Below, one piece after another: positions 32,989 to 41,357 of a DNA stretch of 45,407 bases. Origin of the DNA: Thermoleophilia bacterium (GTDB taxonomy: Bacteria > Actinomycetota > Thermoleophilia > Solirubrobacterales > 70-9); assembly GCA_016649615.1 (NCBI GenBank), contig JAENXK010000004.1, positions 1 through 45,407 of the forward strand. Direction: 5' to 3'. The translations under genes were made by a program, and so were the position numbers. The notes below the pieces were generated by a model. The model searched no databases and had not been told where the DNA came from. It worked only from the letters and a program-made list of their open reading frames with translations. Numbering within the stretch: the first letter of the stretch is position 1; each line of letters starts with the position of its first letter.

Positions 32989-33447
32989 CTACTTGACCTT
33001 GAGCGTTCCTTCCATGCCGGCTTCGCGGTGGCCCGGAACCGAACAGTAGAACGTGTAGTCGTCCGCCTTGGCGTCGAAGCTCACTACCTCACTCGAGCCG
33101 GTGATCACCGAACTCCCGGCGACTTTCTTGCCATCCTGCTCGATGACCACGTCGTGGCCGACCGGGGAATCGTTGGTGAAGTCGATCTGTACCTTTCCCG
33201 GCTGCTCTGCGGTAAGTGTTTTCTGCTCGTAGGCCAGAGCCCCGCTCGGGTCGGCGGAGAGCTCGAGAACGTCACCCTGGGCGGCCGCTTTGTCTTCGTT
33301 CGCGCTTCCCGAAGGCTGCTCGGTCTGGGTGGTGCCGGTCGATGTGTCGGTGCTCGACGAATCAGATGAGCTGTCATCGCCGCCACAGCCCGCCAGCAGG
33401 ACGATCGCGGTGAGGGGCAGGGCTAGCAGGGTTGCTGTCTTCTTCAT
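32989..33447 (-). CDS. Cupredoxin-like lipoprotein
   Basis: From the ATG at 33447 (AAGGAG ribosome site) the protein has 152 residues. A lipobox LLAGC places the lipidation site at Cys21. A Ser/Thr/Asp-rich linker leads to a plastocyanin-like domain with a complete type-1 copper set: His98 in SPVGHD, then Cys135, His140 and Met145 in YCSVPGHREAGM. It is probably an outer-face electron carrier or copper protein. It lies 13 bases from the HEAT-like gene and divergent from fbiC. Confidence 0.88.
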   Translation of the reverse strand: MKKTATLLALPLTAIVLLAGCGGDDSSSDSSSTDTSTGTTQTEQPSGSANEDKAAAQGDVLELSADPSGALAYEQKTLTAEQPGKVQIDFTNDSPVGHDVVIEQDGKKVAGSSVITGSSEVVSFDAKADDYTFYCSVPGHREAGMEGTLKVK

Positions 33448-33587
33448 GCGGATCTCCTTGAGAGTGGCTGTGCGGCCTTGTGGCTCCGGGTTCACACTAC
33501 TTCAGAGGGAATCTCCAAGTGGCTTTTCCCCGGCCGTATTTTTGCTGCCGCTCGGGAGCGAAGGCGCTGCGATAGTTTGACGGGGCG

Positions 33588-35885
33588 ATGCGCAGGATCA
33601 CTTTTTCCCGCAACTACACGATCTCCCTGTCGCGGACCTGTCAGTGCTACTGCAAGTACTGCGCCTTCGCAACTCATCAGGCTCACATCCATCCGCCGGA
33701 CGAGGTGGAATCGCGTCTGGACGAAGCCGCGCGGCGCAACGTCAAGGAACTGCTCTTTCTGACCGGCGAAAGCCCTGAGGTCAACGCGGTGGTCGCCGAG
33801 AGGCTGCGGTCATGGGGGCACGATGACTTCACCTCCTATGTGGTCTGGGCGTGTGAGCGGGCGCTGGAGCGGGGGATCCTGCCCCACACCAATATCGGTG
33901 TCGTCGGGACCGAGGATCTTGCCCGGCTGAGGGAGGTGACCGCTTCCCAGGGCCTGATGCTCGAGTCATCCTCGGATCGCCTGATGGAGACCGTCCATGC
34001 CGGTTCGCCGACCAAACACCCGGACCGTCGACTGGCGACGATCGAGGCCGCCGGCCACATGAAGATCCCGTTCACCACAGGCATCCTGGTCGGGATCGGA
34101 GAGACCCCGGAGGAGCGCATCGAATCGCTCGAGGCTCTTGCGGATCTCCATTCGCGTTACGGGCACATCCAGGAGGTGATCATCCAGAACTTCGTCCTGC
34201 ATCCCGACTACTACGGCCGGGAGCCCGCCGAGATCGCCGACCGGGCGTCGGCCGAGCGATGGACCGGCCAAGGCAGGTGGTCCCCCGAAAGCGGTGTGTG
34301 GGAGACCGGAGACGGCGTCTCCGAATCCGGAGGGGAGCGGGAAGAGACCCCCGGGGAGCCGGCCGTGCCGATGCCGGACTGGGCCTGTCCGGTCACGATC
34401 GACGACCTCAGGTTTCTCGTGGCTGAGACCGCGCGGCTGATGCCGGGCGTCGGGATCCAGATTCCCCCGAATCTCTCGGACTGGTGGATCGAACTGGCCG
34501 AAGCAGGGGCGACCGACTTCGGAGGACTGTCGGCCAACGGGGACCACATCTCACCCGAGCACCCGTTCCCCAGCCCGCACCAGATCCGCAAGCAGCTGAC
34601 CCCGCTCGGCTTCGCCCTGACCGAGAGACTGTGCGTATATCCGCAGTACATGAATGCGGATTGGATGGAACAGGGTGTGCTTGACGTGATCAAGCTGAAG
34701 TACTGGAGCTTCATACCGCGGCTCGGCTCCGGGCGGCGGAGCGACGAAGAGACCGACCCCGGGGTCGCCCCGGAAGCGATCGCGAAAGGACGCGAAGGCG
34801 CCGGCCTGAGCGAGGATGAGCTGACTGCGCTGTTCGCGGAGACCCGGCCGGAGGTGATCGAGGAGATGAGGGTCGCGGCCGATGGCCTGCGGGCCGAACT
34901 GGCGGGGGATACGGCGACCTTCGTGGTTAATCGCAACATCAACTTCACCAATATCTGCGTGGTCGGCTGCGCCTTTTGCGGGTTCGGCCAGGGAAAGCGT
35001 TCCCCCGATGCCTATGAGTCGAGCCAGGAGGAGTTCATCGGCCGGGTTGAGGAAGCGGTTGAGTTCGGGGCGACCGAGCTCTGCATGCAGGGAGGAATTC
35101 ACCCGGAGTTGGACCTCGAGACATACGGCGGCTGGCTCAGGCTGGCAAAGCAGGTGGCTCCGGACATCCACCTCCACGCCTACTCACCGATGGAGATCAA
35201 CCACATGTGCGAGCGGTCCGGTCTGCCGCCAGGCCAGGTCTTCGAGTATTTGATCGAATGCGGGCTCGGCTCGACTCCGGGGACCGCGGCCGAGGTACTC
35301 GACGACGGAGTCCGCCAGCGGATCTCACCGAACAAACTGCCGGTGGCCCGCTGGGTCGAGATCATCGAGGCCGCCCACGCCGCCGGACTTAGGTCGACCT
35401 CGACCGTGATGTTCGGTCACATCGAAGAGCCGCGGGAGCTGGCTCGCCACATGGAAGTGGTCCGCTCGCTCCAGGAGCGCACCGGTGGCATCACGGAATT
35501 CGTCCCGCTCAGCTTCATCCCGTTCAACACCCTGCTCGGCCGGACCCACGGGGTCGCCGAGATATCGATCGAGGAGAACCTCAAGCACACCGCGGCCTTC
35601 CGGCTCGCCCTGGGGCATTCGATCACCAACCTACAGGCGAGCTGGGTCAAGATGGGACTCGAAGGAGCGACCGAGGCCATGCGCTGGGGAGTCAACGACC
35701 TTGGCGGGACCCTGATGGAGGAGAGCATCTCGCGGATGGCCGGCTCGCAGCACGGGGTCCGGCTCGAGATCGAAGAACTGGTGGCGGCAGCCCACCGGGC
35801 CGGCCGCTTCGCCGCCCAGCGCAGCACCGGGTACGAGATCCTCGAAACTTTCCCCGAGGCGGCCCCGGAGCCGGCCGCCGCCTGA
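33588..35885 (+). CDS. fbiC: FO synthase, fused CofG-CofH (FbiC)
   Basis: It makes the deazaflavin FO from tyrosine and the ribityl-aminouracil flavin precursor, using two radical-SAM centres. The CofG half (about 1-400) has the cluster motif C18-x3-C22-x2-C25. The CofH half (about 410-765) has C457-x3-C461-x2-C464 in CVVGCAFC. The order CofG then CofH is normal for actinobacteria. At 765 residues it is shorter than mycobacterial FbiC (about 850). The CofG half has an unusual Gly/Glu-rich insertion near residues 220-262 (SPESGVWETGDGVSESGG). A TAGTTT box 9 bases before the ATG suggests a very short leader. The next gene starts one base after the stop. Confidence 0.93.
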   Translation: MRRITFSRNYTISLSRTCQCYCKYCAFATHQAHIHPPDEVESRLDEAARRNVKELLFLTGESPEVNAVVAERLRSWGHDDFTSYVVWACERALERGILPHTNIGVVGTEDLARLREVTASQGLMLESSSDRLMETVHAGSPTKHPDRRLATIEAAGHMKIPFTTGILVGIGETPEERIESLEALADLHSRYGHIQEVIIQNFVLHPDYYGREPAEIADRASAERWTGQGRWSPESGVWETGDGVSESGGEREETPGEPAVPMPDWACPVTIDDLRFLVAETARLMPGVGIQIPPNLSDWWIELAEAGATDFGGLSANGDHISPEHPFPSPHQIRKQLTPLGFALTERLCVYPQYMNADWMEQGVLDVIKLKYWSFIPRLGSGRRSDEETDPGVAPEAIAKGREGAGLSEDELTALFAETRPEVIEEMRVAADGLRAELAGDTATFVVNRNINFTNICVVGCAFCGFGQGKRSPDAYESSQEEFIGRVEEAVEFGATELCMQGGIHPELDLETYGGWLRLAKQVAPDIHLHAYSPMEINHMCERSGLPPGQVFEYLIECGLGSTPGTAAEVLDDGVRQRISPNKLPVARWVEIIEAAHAAGLRSTSTVMFGHIEEPRELARHMEVVRSLQERTGGITEFVPLSFIPFNTLLGRTHGVAEISIEENLKHTAAFRLALGHSITNLQASWVKMGLEGATEAMRWGVNDLGGTLMEESISRMAGSQHGVRLEIEELVAAAHRAGRFAAQRSTGYEILETFPEAAPEPAAA

Positions 35886-35886
35886 G

Positions 35887-36876
35887 ATGAAGGCGATGCT
35901 GCTCGAAACCCAGCCCGGCCGGCTTCGGCTGGCCGAGGTCCGGGAGCCGGAACCGGGTCCCGGGGAGGTCGGGCTCGAGGTGTCAGCCTGCGGGGTCTGC
36001 CGTACCGATCTCCACCTGATCGATGGAGAGCTCGGGGGTGCGCGGTTGCCCCTGATCCCGGGCCATCAGATAGTGGCCAGAGTCAGCTCTCTGGGAAGCG
36101 GAAGCGGACGTTTTTCGGTGGGTGACCGGGTCGGTGTTCCCTGGCTCGGCTGGGCATGCGGCGAGTGCCGCTACTGCGTGTCGGGGCGGGAAAACCTCTG
36201 CCCGCGGGCGCTGTTCACCGGCTTCACCGTGAATGGCGGTTACGCCGAGCGGACGGTCGCCGACGAACGCTTCTGTTTTCCCCTGCCGGACGAACTCGGC
36301 GACATCGAGGTCGCTCCCCTGCTCTGCGCGGGAATGATCGGGCACCGGGCGCTCAGAATCGCCGGCGACGGCGACCGGCTCGGCCTCTATGGCTTCGGCT
36401 CGTCCGCCCACATCCTCTGTCAGATCGCGGTCGGCCAGGGGAGGAGGGTTTTCGCTTTCACCCGGCCCGGGGATTCAGACGGTCAGGCCTTCGCCCTTGA
36501 GATCGGTGCCGAGTGGGCCGGGGAATCGGGCGAGACCCCGCCGGAGCCGCTTGACGCGGCGATCATCTTCGCCCCGGTCGGAGAGCTGATGGTCACCGCG
36601 CTCAAGGCGAGTGCTCCGGGGGCCAGGGTCGTCAGCGCCGGAATCCATATGAGCGATATTCCCTCGTTTCCGTACGAACTGCTCTGGGAGGAGCGCAGCC
36701 TGCATTCGGTCGCCAACCTGACCCGGGCCGACGGCGACGCGCTGCTGGCTCAGGCGGCCGAGTACGGGGTCAGGACCCGGGTCGCCACCCGCCCGCTCGA
36801 GCAGGCCGGTGCGGCGCTGGAAGACCTGCGCTCGGGCCGGATCCAGGGTTCAGTCGCCCTGGACATGAATCTCTGA
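35887..36876 (+). CDS. Zinc-dependent alcohol dehydrogenase family protein
   Basis: The 329 residues form a medium-chain dehydrogenase. The catalytic zinc site is seen in ACGVCRTDLHL and in IPGHQIVARV, where the family GHE is GHQ. The structural zinc loop is CGECRYCVSGRENLC (four cysteines). The nucleotide-binding loop reads LYGFGSSAH instead of the classical GxGxxG. The GHQ subgroup is known among bacterial zinc alcohol dehydrogenases of undefined substrate. It begins one base after fbiC, so it is co-expressed with F420 synthesis. Its cofactor looks like NAD(P) rather than F420. Confidence 0.85.
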   Translation: MKAMLLETQPGRLRLAEVREPEPGPGEVGLEVSACGVCRTDLHLIDGELGGARLPLIPGHQIVARVSSLGSGSGRFSVGDRVGVPWLGWACGECRYCVSGRENLCPRALFTGFTVNGGYAERTVADERFCFPLPDELGDIEVAPLLCAGMIGHRALRIAGDGDRLGLYGFGSSAHILCQIAVGQGRRVFAFTRPGDSDGQAFALEIGAEWAGESGETPPEPLDAAIIFAPVGELMVTALKASAPGARVVSAGIHMSDIPSFPYELLWEERSLHSVANLTRADGDALLAQAAEYGVRTRVATRPLEQAGAALEDLRSGRIQGSVALDMNL

Positions 36877-36893
36877 GCGCCGCTGCTGCCAAA

Positions 36894-36908
36894 CCGGGCC
36901 GGGCCCGG
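36894..36908. terminator. Small hairpin between convergent adh and cofE
   Basis: CCGGGC-CGG-GCCCGG forms a 6-bp stem with a triloop in the 44-base convergent gap. Weak prediction. Confidence 0.35.
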
Positions 36909-36920
36909 GGGCGGGTCGTC

Positions 36921-37682
36921 TCAGCGGAACAGATCCTCTGAACCGGATCTGATCTGCGCGCCACAACCGGGGCCGTCGTCTGCTCCCACATACCTGCCGA
37001 GTCCTCGAACCAGGGCTGCCGGGGTCCCGCTCGTCTTGTCACGGATCAGGTCGGCAGCCGCAGCGATTTCGTCGGCGATTCCGATCGAGGTCGCCTCCAG
37101 AACCGTGCCGGCACGATCTGTCCGGCCGCGCCAGTCGTCGAGCGGCCCGATCCCGGCCATGCCGATCGCTACTTCGACCTGACCCAGGCGCCAGGCGCGG
37201 CCGAAGCTGTCGGAGATTATTACCGCCGGTCTTGTTCCGGCTGCGGCCGTAATTTCGGCCCTGATGCGCCGGGCCGATCCGTCGGGGTCCTCCGGCAGAA
37301 GCGCCACGGTCCCGGGGTGGCGGAGGTTCGAGGCATCGATCCCGGCATTGGCGCAGACGAAGCCATGCCTGGTCTCGGTTATCAGGATGCCCCGCTCCGG
37401 ATCGGCCCGGACGATCCGCCGGCTCTCGCGCAGGATCAGCTCGACCAGCCGGGGATCGTGGTCCAGCTCCGCCCCCATTTTCTGCGCCACCGCCCCCGGC
37501 TCGACCGCCGAAAGGTCCACCAGGCGGTTTTCCGCCTTGGAGACGACCTTCTGGGAGATGACTATGACGTCTCCGTCGGCGATGTCGACCGAGCCGGCCA
37601 GAGCCGCTCCGAATTCGAACCCGGGAACGATCTCCGGCAGTCCGGGGACGGCCGTGACTGTGATCTCCCGGCCCTGTTCCAC
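36921..37682 (-). CDS. cofE: Coenzyme F420-0:L-glutamate ligase
   Basis: It adds the glutamate tail to F420-0 with GTP. The 253 residues show PGLPEIVPG, DGDVIVISQKVVSKAENR, ITETRHGFVCANAGIDASN, ISDSFGRAWRLGQ and ATSIGIADEIAAAADL, as in the ligase domain of FbiB. The protein ends at SEDLFR, exactly where the nitroreductase-like second half of mycobacterial FbiB would follow, so that half is absent here. The start chosen is GTG 37682, 4 bases after the cofC stop. An upstream GTG at 37724 would overlap cofC by 38 bases. It is the last gene of the npdG-cofD-cofC-cofE operon. Confidence 0.9.
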   Translation of the reverse strand: MEQGREITVTAVPGLPEIVPGFEFGAALAGSVDIADGDVIVISQKVVSKAENRLVDLSAVEPGAVAQKMGAELDHDPRLVELILRESRRIVRADPERGILITETRHGFVCANAGIDASNLRHPGTVALLPEDPDGSARRIRAEITAAAGTRPAVIISDSFGRAWRLGQVEVAIGMAGIGPLDDWRGRTDRAGTVLEATSIGIADEIAAAADLIRDKTSGTPAALVRGLGRYVGADDGPGCGAQIRSGSEDLFR

Positions 37683-37686
37683 CGGC

Positions 37687-38328
37687 TCAGATCCCGAGTA
37701 CTGAAGCGGTCCGCGGGGCCCCACCCGGTTCGGCGGCGAGCCTGGCGGTCAGGGCGACGATGTCTGCCGGCGTGTCGAGGTCGAGCGCCAGGCCGGCCAG
37801 TTCCTCGGTGACTCCGGGGACCCCGGCCGCCCGGGCCGAATCGAGGTGACGTGCGCAGCTGCCTTCGCCGAATGAAGGTTCGATCGCGTCGGGCGGCGAC
37901 AGCACCAGCGAGTTGGTCCCGGTTCCGTGGCGATCCGGGACGACGGTCGCAAAGGGGGAGGGGACTCCGGTGAGCAGATGGTCGAGCTCCCGTGGTTTGA
38001 GCAGCGGGCAATCTCCCGGAAGGAGGATCACCGTTTCGGCACCCCGTTCGAGCGCCCGTTTCACCCCGAGCACTGCTGCGGCGGAGTGTCCGATGCCGCC
38101 GGGGTCGGAAACGACCTCGGCTCCGCAGGATTCGGCCAGCGCGGCGGCGGCCGGCTCGCCGGTAACGACCAGAATCTCCCCGATCATGCGGGAACCGACG
38201 ACCGCCTCGAGAACATCGCCCAGCATCGCCTCGACCAGATCGCGCCGGAGGCCCGGATCGACCGAACCGACCATGCGCTGCTTGGCCTCACCGAACTGCT
38301 TGGCCGTGACTACCGCGACCGCTTTCAT
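37687..38328 (-). CDS. cofC: 2-phospho-L-lactate (or phosphoenolpyruvate) guanylyltransferase
   Basis: It activates the phospho-C3 acid with GTP for F420 side-chain assembly. The 213 residues start AVAVVTAKQFGEAKQRM (nucleotide-binding loop) and contain VILLPGDCPLLKP and the DRHGTGTNSLVL block typical of CofC/FbiD. Whether the substrate is 2-phospholactate or phosphoenolpyruvate cannot be read here; in actinobacteria PEP is now favoured. The ATG overlaps the cofD stop by 4 bases. Confidence 0.9.
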   Translation of the reverse strand: MKAVAVVTAKQFGEAKQRMVGSVDPGLRRDLVEAMLGDVLEAVVGSRMIGEILVVTGEPAAAALAESCGAEVVSDPGGIGHSAAAVLGVKRALERGAETVILLPGDCPLLKPRELDHLLTGVPSPFATVVPDRHGTGTNSLVLSPPDAIEPSFGEGSCARHLDSARAAGVPGVTEELAGLALDLDTPADIVALTARLAAEPGGAPRTASVLGI

Positions 38329-39251
38329 GTTTCCGCGAGCTGAAGGCCGACCTTCAACACCCCACGGGCGACGGTCTGGCGGCTTTCAGTGCTGTGCATC
38401 AGGGTCGAGGCGGAAAAGGCCCGAACCCCCGTGGGGGCGGGGTCGGGGTCGTCGGCGTCGCAGATCATCGCCTCGATGATTCCCTCGTAAAGGGACGCTA
38501 CACCGGCTGCGGTGGTCGACCGTCCGATCGCCTTCATGAACAGGTCGGTCGGTCCCTTGACCACCTTTCCGGCAACGTAGGGGCTGACCGCCACGACCGG
38601 CGCGGAAGCCTCGATGATTGCGTCTCTGATCCCCGGTACGGCGAGGATCGGTCCAATGCTGATCACCGGGTTGGAAGGGCCGATCACGATCAGTTCGGCT
38701 TCGGCGATCGCGGCAAGCACCTCCGGAGTCGGCTCGGCTTCGGCGATCCCCTCGAGCTCAACCCCTTCGACTTCGGCAGCGCCGCCCTCGAGGATCAGGT
38801 ACTCCTGAAGGCCGCGCCAGCTGCCGCTGCTCATGATCCGGGTCCGGACCGGCTGGTCGGACATGGGCAGGACCCGGGCGGCGATGCCCAGCCCCCTGCC
38901 GATCTGGGCCTGGGCATCGGTCAGCCTGCCGCCCTCGGTCACGAAGTCCCTGCGGTAAAGGCAGGCGGCGAGATCGAGGTCGGAGAGCGAAAACCAGTCC
39001 GGGGCGCCGAAGGTGGTCATGCGCTTGAAGACGTTGAAGGTGTCGTCTTTGATCCCCCAGCCCCGGAGCTGGTCAATCTGTCCGGCAAGCCAGTAGGTGA
39101 CCAGGTCGGGGTCCGGCGAAACGTACACACCGAGTGCCTCGATGTCATCGCCGGTGTTGGCGATGACATCGAGTTCATCCCCGACCACGTCCTGCATTCC
39201 CGCCGCGAGTTTGGCCCCGCCGGTACCGCCGGCGAGAAGTGCGACCTTCAC
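38325..39251 (-). CDS. cofD: 2-phospho-L-lactate transferase
   Basis: It joins the activated C3 moiety to FO, giving (dehydro-)F420-0. From the GTG at 39251 the protein has 308 residues. It begins with the glycine-rich family signature VALLAGGTGGAKLA, followed by VIANTGDDIEALGVYVSPDPD and later IVIGPSNPVISIGPI. A longer reading would add about 40 residues of non-conserved sequence and is rejected. It sits between npdG and cofC. Confidence 0.92.
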   Translation of the reverse strand: MKVALLAGGTGGAKLAAGMQDVVGDELDVIANTGDDIEALGVYVSPDPDLVTYWLAGQIDQLRGWGIKDDTFNVFKRMTTFGAPDWFSLSDLDLAACLYRRDFVTEGGRLTDAQAQIGRGLGIAARVLPMSDQPVRTRIMSSGSWRGLQEYLILEGGAAEVEGVELEGIAEAEPTPEVLAAIAEAELIVIGPSNPVISIGPILAVPGIRDAIIEASAPVVAVSPYVAGKVVKGPTDLFMKAIGRSTTAAGVASLYEGIIEAMICDADDPDPAPTGVRAFSASTLMHSTESRQTVARGVLKVGLQLAET

Positions 39252-39324
39252 GATCGGCGCGCCGGGGGAGGCGCGGTGCGCAGTTCTCCGAAGGCGGGAG
39301 CCCTCGGGGCTGCGGTTACAGGAC

Positions 39325-40023
39325 TCATGAAAACGGGTCCCCTTCGGGGAGGCCGGTGAAGCGGACCCCGGCATGGGTCTTGTAGCGAATGTTGATCGAG
39401 ATGAGCAGCGGTGTCAGCTGTTCGACGATGCGCGAGGTCTCGAGACTGCCGGCGTTTACCGGGCGGAGGCCTTCGATTCTCCCGATCAGTCGGGCGACCT
39501 TCGCTTTGTCCTCTTTGCGGTCGCCACAGATCGGCACGTCTTCCCCGGGTTCGACCGAAAGGTCGGCCAGGCCGGGACCACTCACCGTGTGAAGGGCCGA
39601 GACTACGGTCACCCCGTCCGGGGCCATCTCCTGGGCCTGCTGGGCAGCCGATCCCTGCCAGATCCCGATCGTCCGCGTTGCCTTGCCACCGATCGCCGCA
39701 GCCAGCGGGACCGAGCAGTCGACCAGGATCTGACCCTCCCGGAGGACCTCCCTGAGGTTGGTCATGTACTCCGACTGGTTGCGGAATGGCACGGTCAGAA
39801 AGATGACTTCGGCCATTCGGGCCGCCTCCTGGTTGGTCAGCCCGGTCACCACGCCGCCGCTCTCGGCGGCCGCTTTCCTGGCCGCTTCCGCGGCTCGGCC
39901 GGCGTCGCGGGAGCCGATGATCACTTCGGCGCCGCTCTTCGCCCACCGTTTGGCCAGCCCCGAGCCGAGGGCCCCGGTTCCGCCGAGGACAGGAATGACT
40001 GGACTGCTCTGGTTATCGCTCAC
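39325..40023 (-). CDS. npdG: NADPH-dependent F420 reductase
   Basis: It transfers hydride between NADPH and F420. The 232 residues open with the Rossmann motif VLGGTGALGSGLAKRWAK and IIGSRDAGRA, followed by FLTVPFRNQ and later PICGDRKEDKAKV, as in Fno/NpdG. It heads the cofactor operon, so F420 synthesis and its main reduction step are co-regulated. The start is GTG, 8 bases after a TAGACT box that overlaps the divergent promoter of the thioesterase gene. Confidence 0.9.
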   Translation of the reverse strand: MSDNQSSPVIPVLGGTGALGSGLAKRWAKSGAEVIIGSRDAGRAAEAARKAAAESGGVVTGLTNQEAARMAEVIFLTVPFRNQSEYMTNLREVLREGQILVDCSVPLAAAIGGKATRTIGIWQGSAAQQAQEMAPDGVTVVSALHTVSGPGLADLSVEPGEDVPICGDRKEDKAKVARLIGRIEGLRPVNAGSLETSRIVEQLTPLLISINIRYKTHAGVRFTGLPEGDPFS

Positions 40024-40031
40024 GGCGCCGG

Positions 40032-40041
40032 AGTCTATTCT
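40032..40041. promoter_or_regulatory. Overlapping divergent -10 boxes (npdG / thioesterase)
   Basis: AGTCTATTCT holds TATTCT on the plus strand (40036-40041), ending 6 bases before the thioesterase ATG. It also holds TAGACT on the minus strand (40032-40037), ending 8 bases before the npdG GTG. The boxes share the central TA, so only one can be open at a time. Both genes would be leaderless or nearly so. Confidence 0.6.
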
Positions 40042-40047
40042 TCGGCC

Positions 40048-40431
40048 ATGTCAATAATTGACCAGGTAGGAAGCGAACGCGAAGAGACCTTCACCGTCGA
40101 TGGATGGTTGACCACGGACGTGGGAGGGACGATCGGTGCTCACGTTCTGTCCACCCCGGGGATGATCGGGACGATGGAGCACAACGCGACCCTGCTGGCC
40201 GCGCCTTACCTCGAGGAGGGAACGGCCACGGTCGGGTTCGAAGTCTCGATCAAGCACGTGGCCGGGGCATTCAAGGGAGCCGAATGCACGGCCTGGGCCA
40301 GGCTGGATGAAGTGATCGACGGTCGCAAGTTACGTTTCGCGGTCGAGGTCCGGGAGGGTGATCGCACGATCGGGACGGGCACGCACGAGCGCCGGGTGAT
40401 CGAAGTCCCCGACACCGGGACGGACGGTTGA
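40048..40431 (+). CDS. Thioesterase of the fluoroacetyl-CoA-thioesterase-like (FlK) hotdog family
   Basis: The 127 residues fold as a single hotdog: GAHVLSTPGMIGTMEHNATLL, then YLEEGTATVGFEVSIKHVAGAFKG and a terminal FAVEVREGDRTIGTGTHERRVI. The order and HxxxGTHERR end match FlK-like thioesterases found in many bacteria. It probably hydrolyses a small acyl-CoA. It is leaderless by its TATTCT box, and its TGA overlaps the TTG start of the HMG-CoA lyase-like gene, suggesting coupled roles in acyl-CoA turnover. Confidence 0.78.
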   Translation: MSIIDQVGSEREETFTVDGWLTTDVGGTIGAHVLSTPGMIGTMEHNATLLAAPYLEEGTATVGFEVSIKHVAGAFKGAECTAWARLDEVIDGRKLRFAVEVREGDRTIGTGTHERRVIEVPDTGTDG

Positions 40432-41357
40432 GCCCGTCCGTCGAAACGGCACTGCCGGACGAGGTCCGGATCCGCGAGGTCGGTCCCCGGGACGGCTTTC
40501 AGAACGAGCCCGAAGTGATCGCCACGGCCGACAAGATCAGGCTGATCGACCTGCTCTCAGCCACGGGACTCAAGCGGATCGAGGTGACTTCGTTCGTCCG
40601 CCCCGACGTGATCCGGCAACTGGCCGACGGGGAGGAGGTCCTGCGGGGGATCGAGCGTCGCGAGGGCGTCGCATTTGCGGTCCTCGTTCCGAACCGGCGC
40701 GGCCTCGACCGCGCACTTCAGCTTCGTGACCGCTTTGATGACGCCAGCTTCTTTCTATCGGCCTCCGAGACCCACAATCAGAAGAACGTCAATCGTTCGA
40801 TTGAAGAGTCCCTGGTCGGGCTCGAGCAGTCGATCCCGGTGGCCAGGGAGGCGGGGATCGGGTGCACCAGTGTTATCGCCACTTCGTTCGGTTGCCCGTA
40901 TGAGGGCAGGGTCCCCACCGAGCAGGTCTTTTCCATCGCCGAGCGGCTGATTGCCGCCGGCAGTGATGAAATCGGGTTCGGTGATACCACCGGGATGGCC
41001 AATCCGGTCCAGGTCGGCGCCTTTTTCGAGGAGGCACGGCGCCGTCTGACCGGAGTCGAGCTGACCGCCCATTTCCATGACACTCGTGGTCAGGGACTGG
41101 CCAACGTGCTGGCGGCCCTCCAGGAAGGGGTCGGCTCGTTCGAGTCCAGTTTCGGCGAGCTGGGTGGCTGCCCGGTTCCGCCCGGGGCCACCGGCAACGT
41201 CGCAACCGAGGACGTGATCTCGATGATCGGAGAAATGGGGATCGAGACCGGGGTGGACCTTCCGCGGCTCATCGAGGCCTCGGCCGCAGCCCAGGAGGTG
41301 CTCGGCCGCCGGCTCGGCTCCCATGTGCTCAAAGCCGGCCCGGTCGAGTGGCGGTAG
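40428..41357 (+). CDS. Hydroxymethylglutaryl-CoA lyase family protein
   Basis: It would cleave a 3-hydroxy-3-methylglutaryl-CoA-type substrate to acetyl-CoA and acetoacetate. The 309 residues of this TIM barrel show VREVGPRDGFQNE-like catalytic residues (IREVGPRDGFQNEP), IATSFGCPYEG, the metal-binding HFHDTRGQGLAN and the catalytic cysteine in GGCPVPPGATGNVATED. The start is a TTG inside TTGA, overlapping the thioesterase stop. Acetoacetate from this reaction could be re-activated by the acetoacetyl-CoA synthetase encoded at the window end. Its TAG stop is part of the next gene's -10 box. Confidence 0.88.
   Translation: MSPSVETALPDEVRIREVGPRDGFQNEPEVIATADKIRLIDLLSATGLKRIEVTSFVRPDVIRQLADGEEVLRGIERREGVAFAVLVPNRRGLDRALQLRDRFDDASFFLSASETHNQKNVNRSIEESLVGLEQSIPVAREAGIGCTSVIATSFGCPYEGRVPTEQVFSIAERLIAAGSDEIGFGDTTGMANPVQVGAFFEEARRRLTGVELTAHFHDTRGQGLANVLAALQEGVGSFESSFGELGGCPVPPGATGNVATEDVISMIGEMGIETGVDLPRLIEASAAAQEVLGRRLGSHVLKAGPVEWR

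Noticed and set aside
39252-39374. Longer start for cofD
   Set aside because: The GTG directly before VALLAGGTGG matches the family N-terminus; the extension is not conserved in character.
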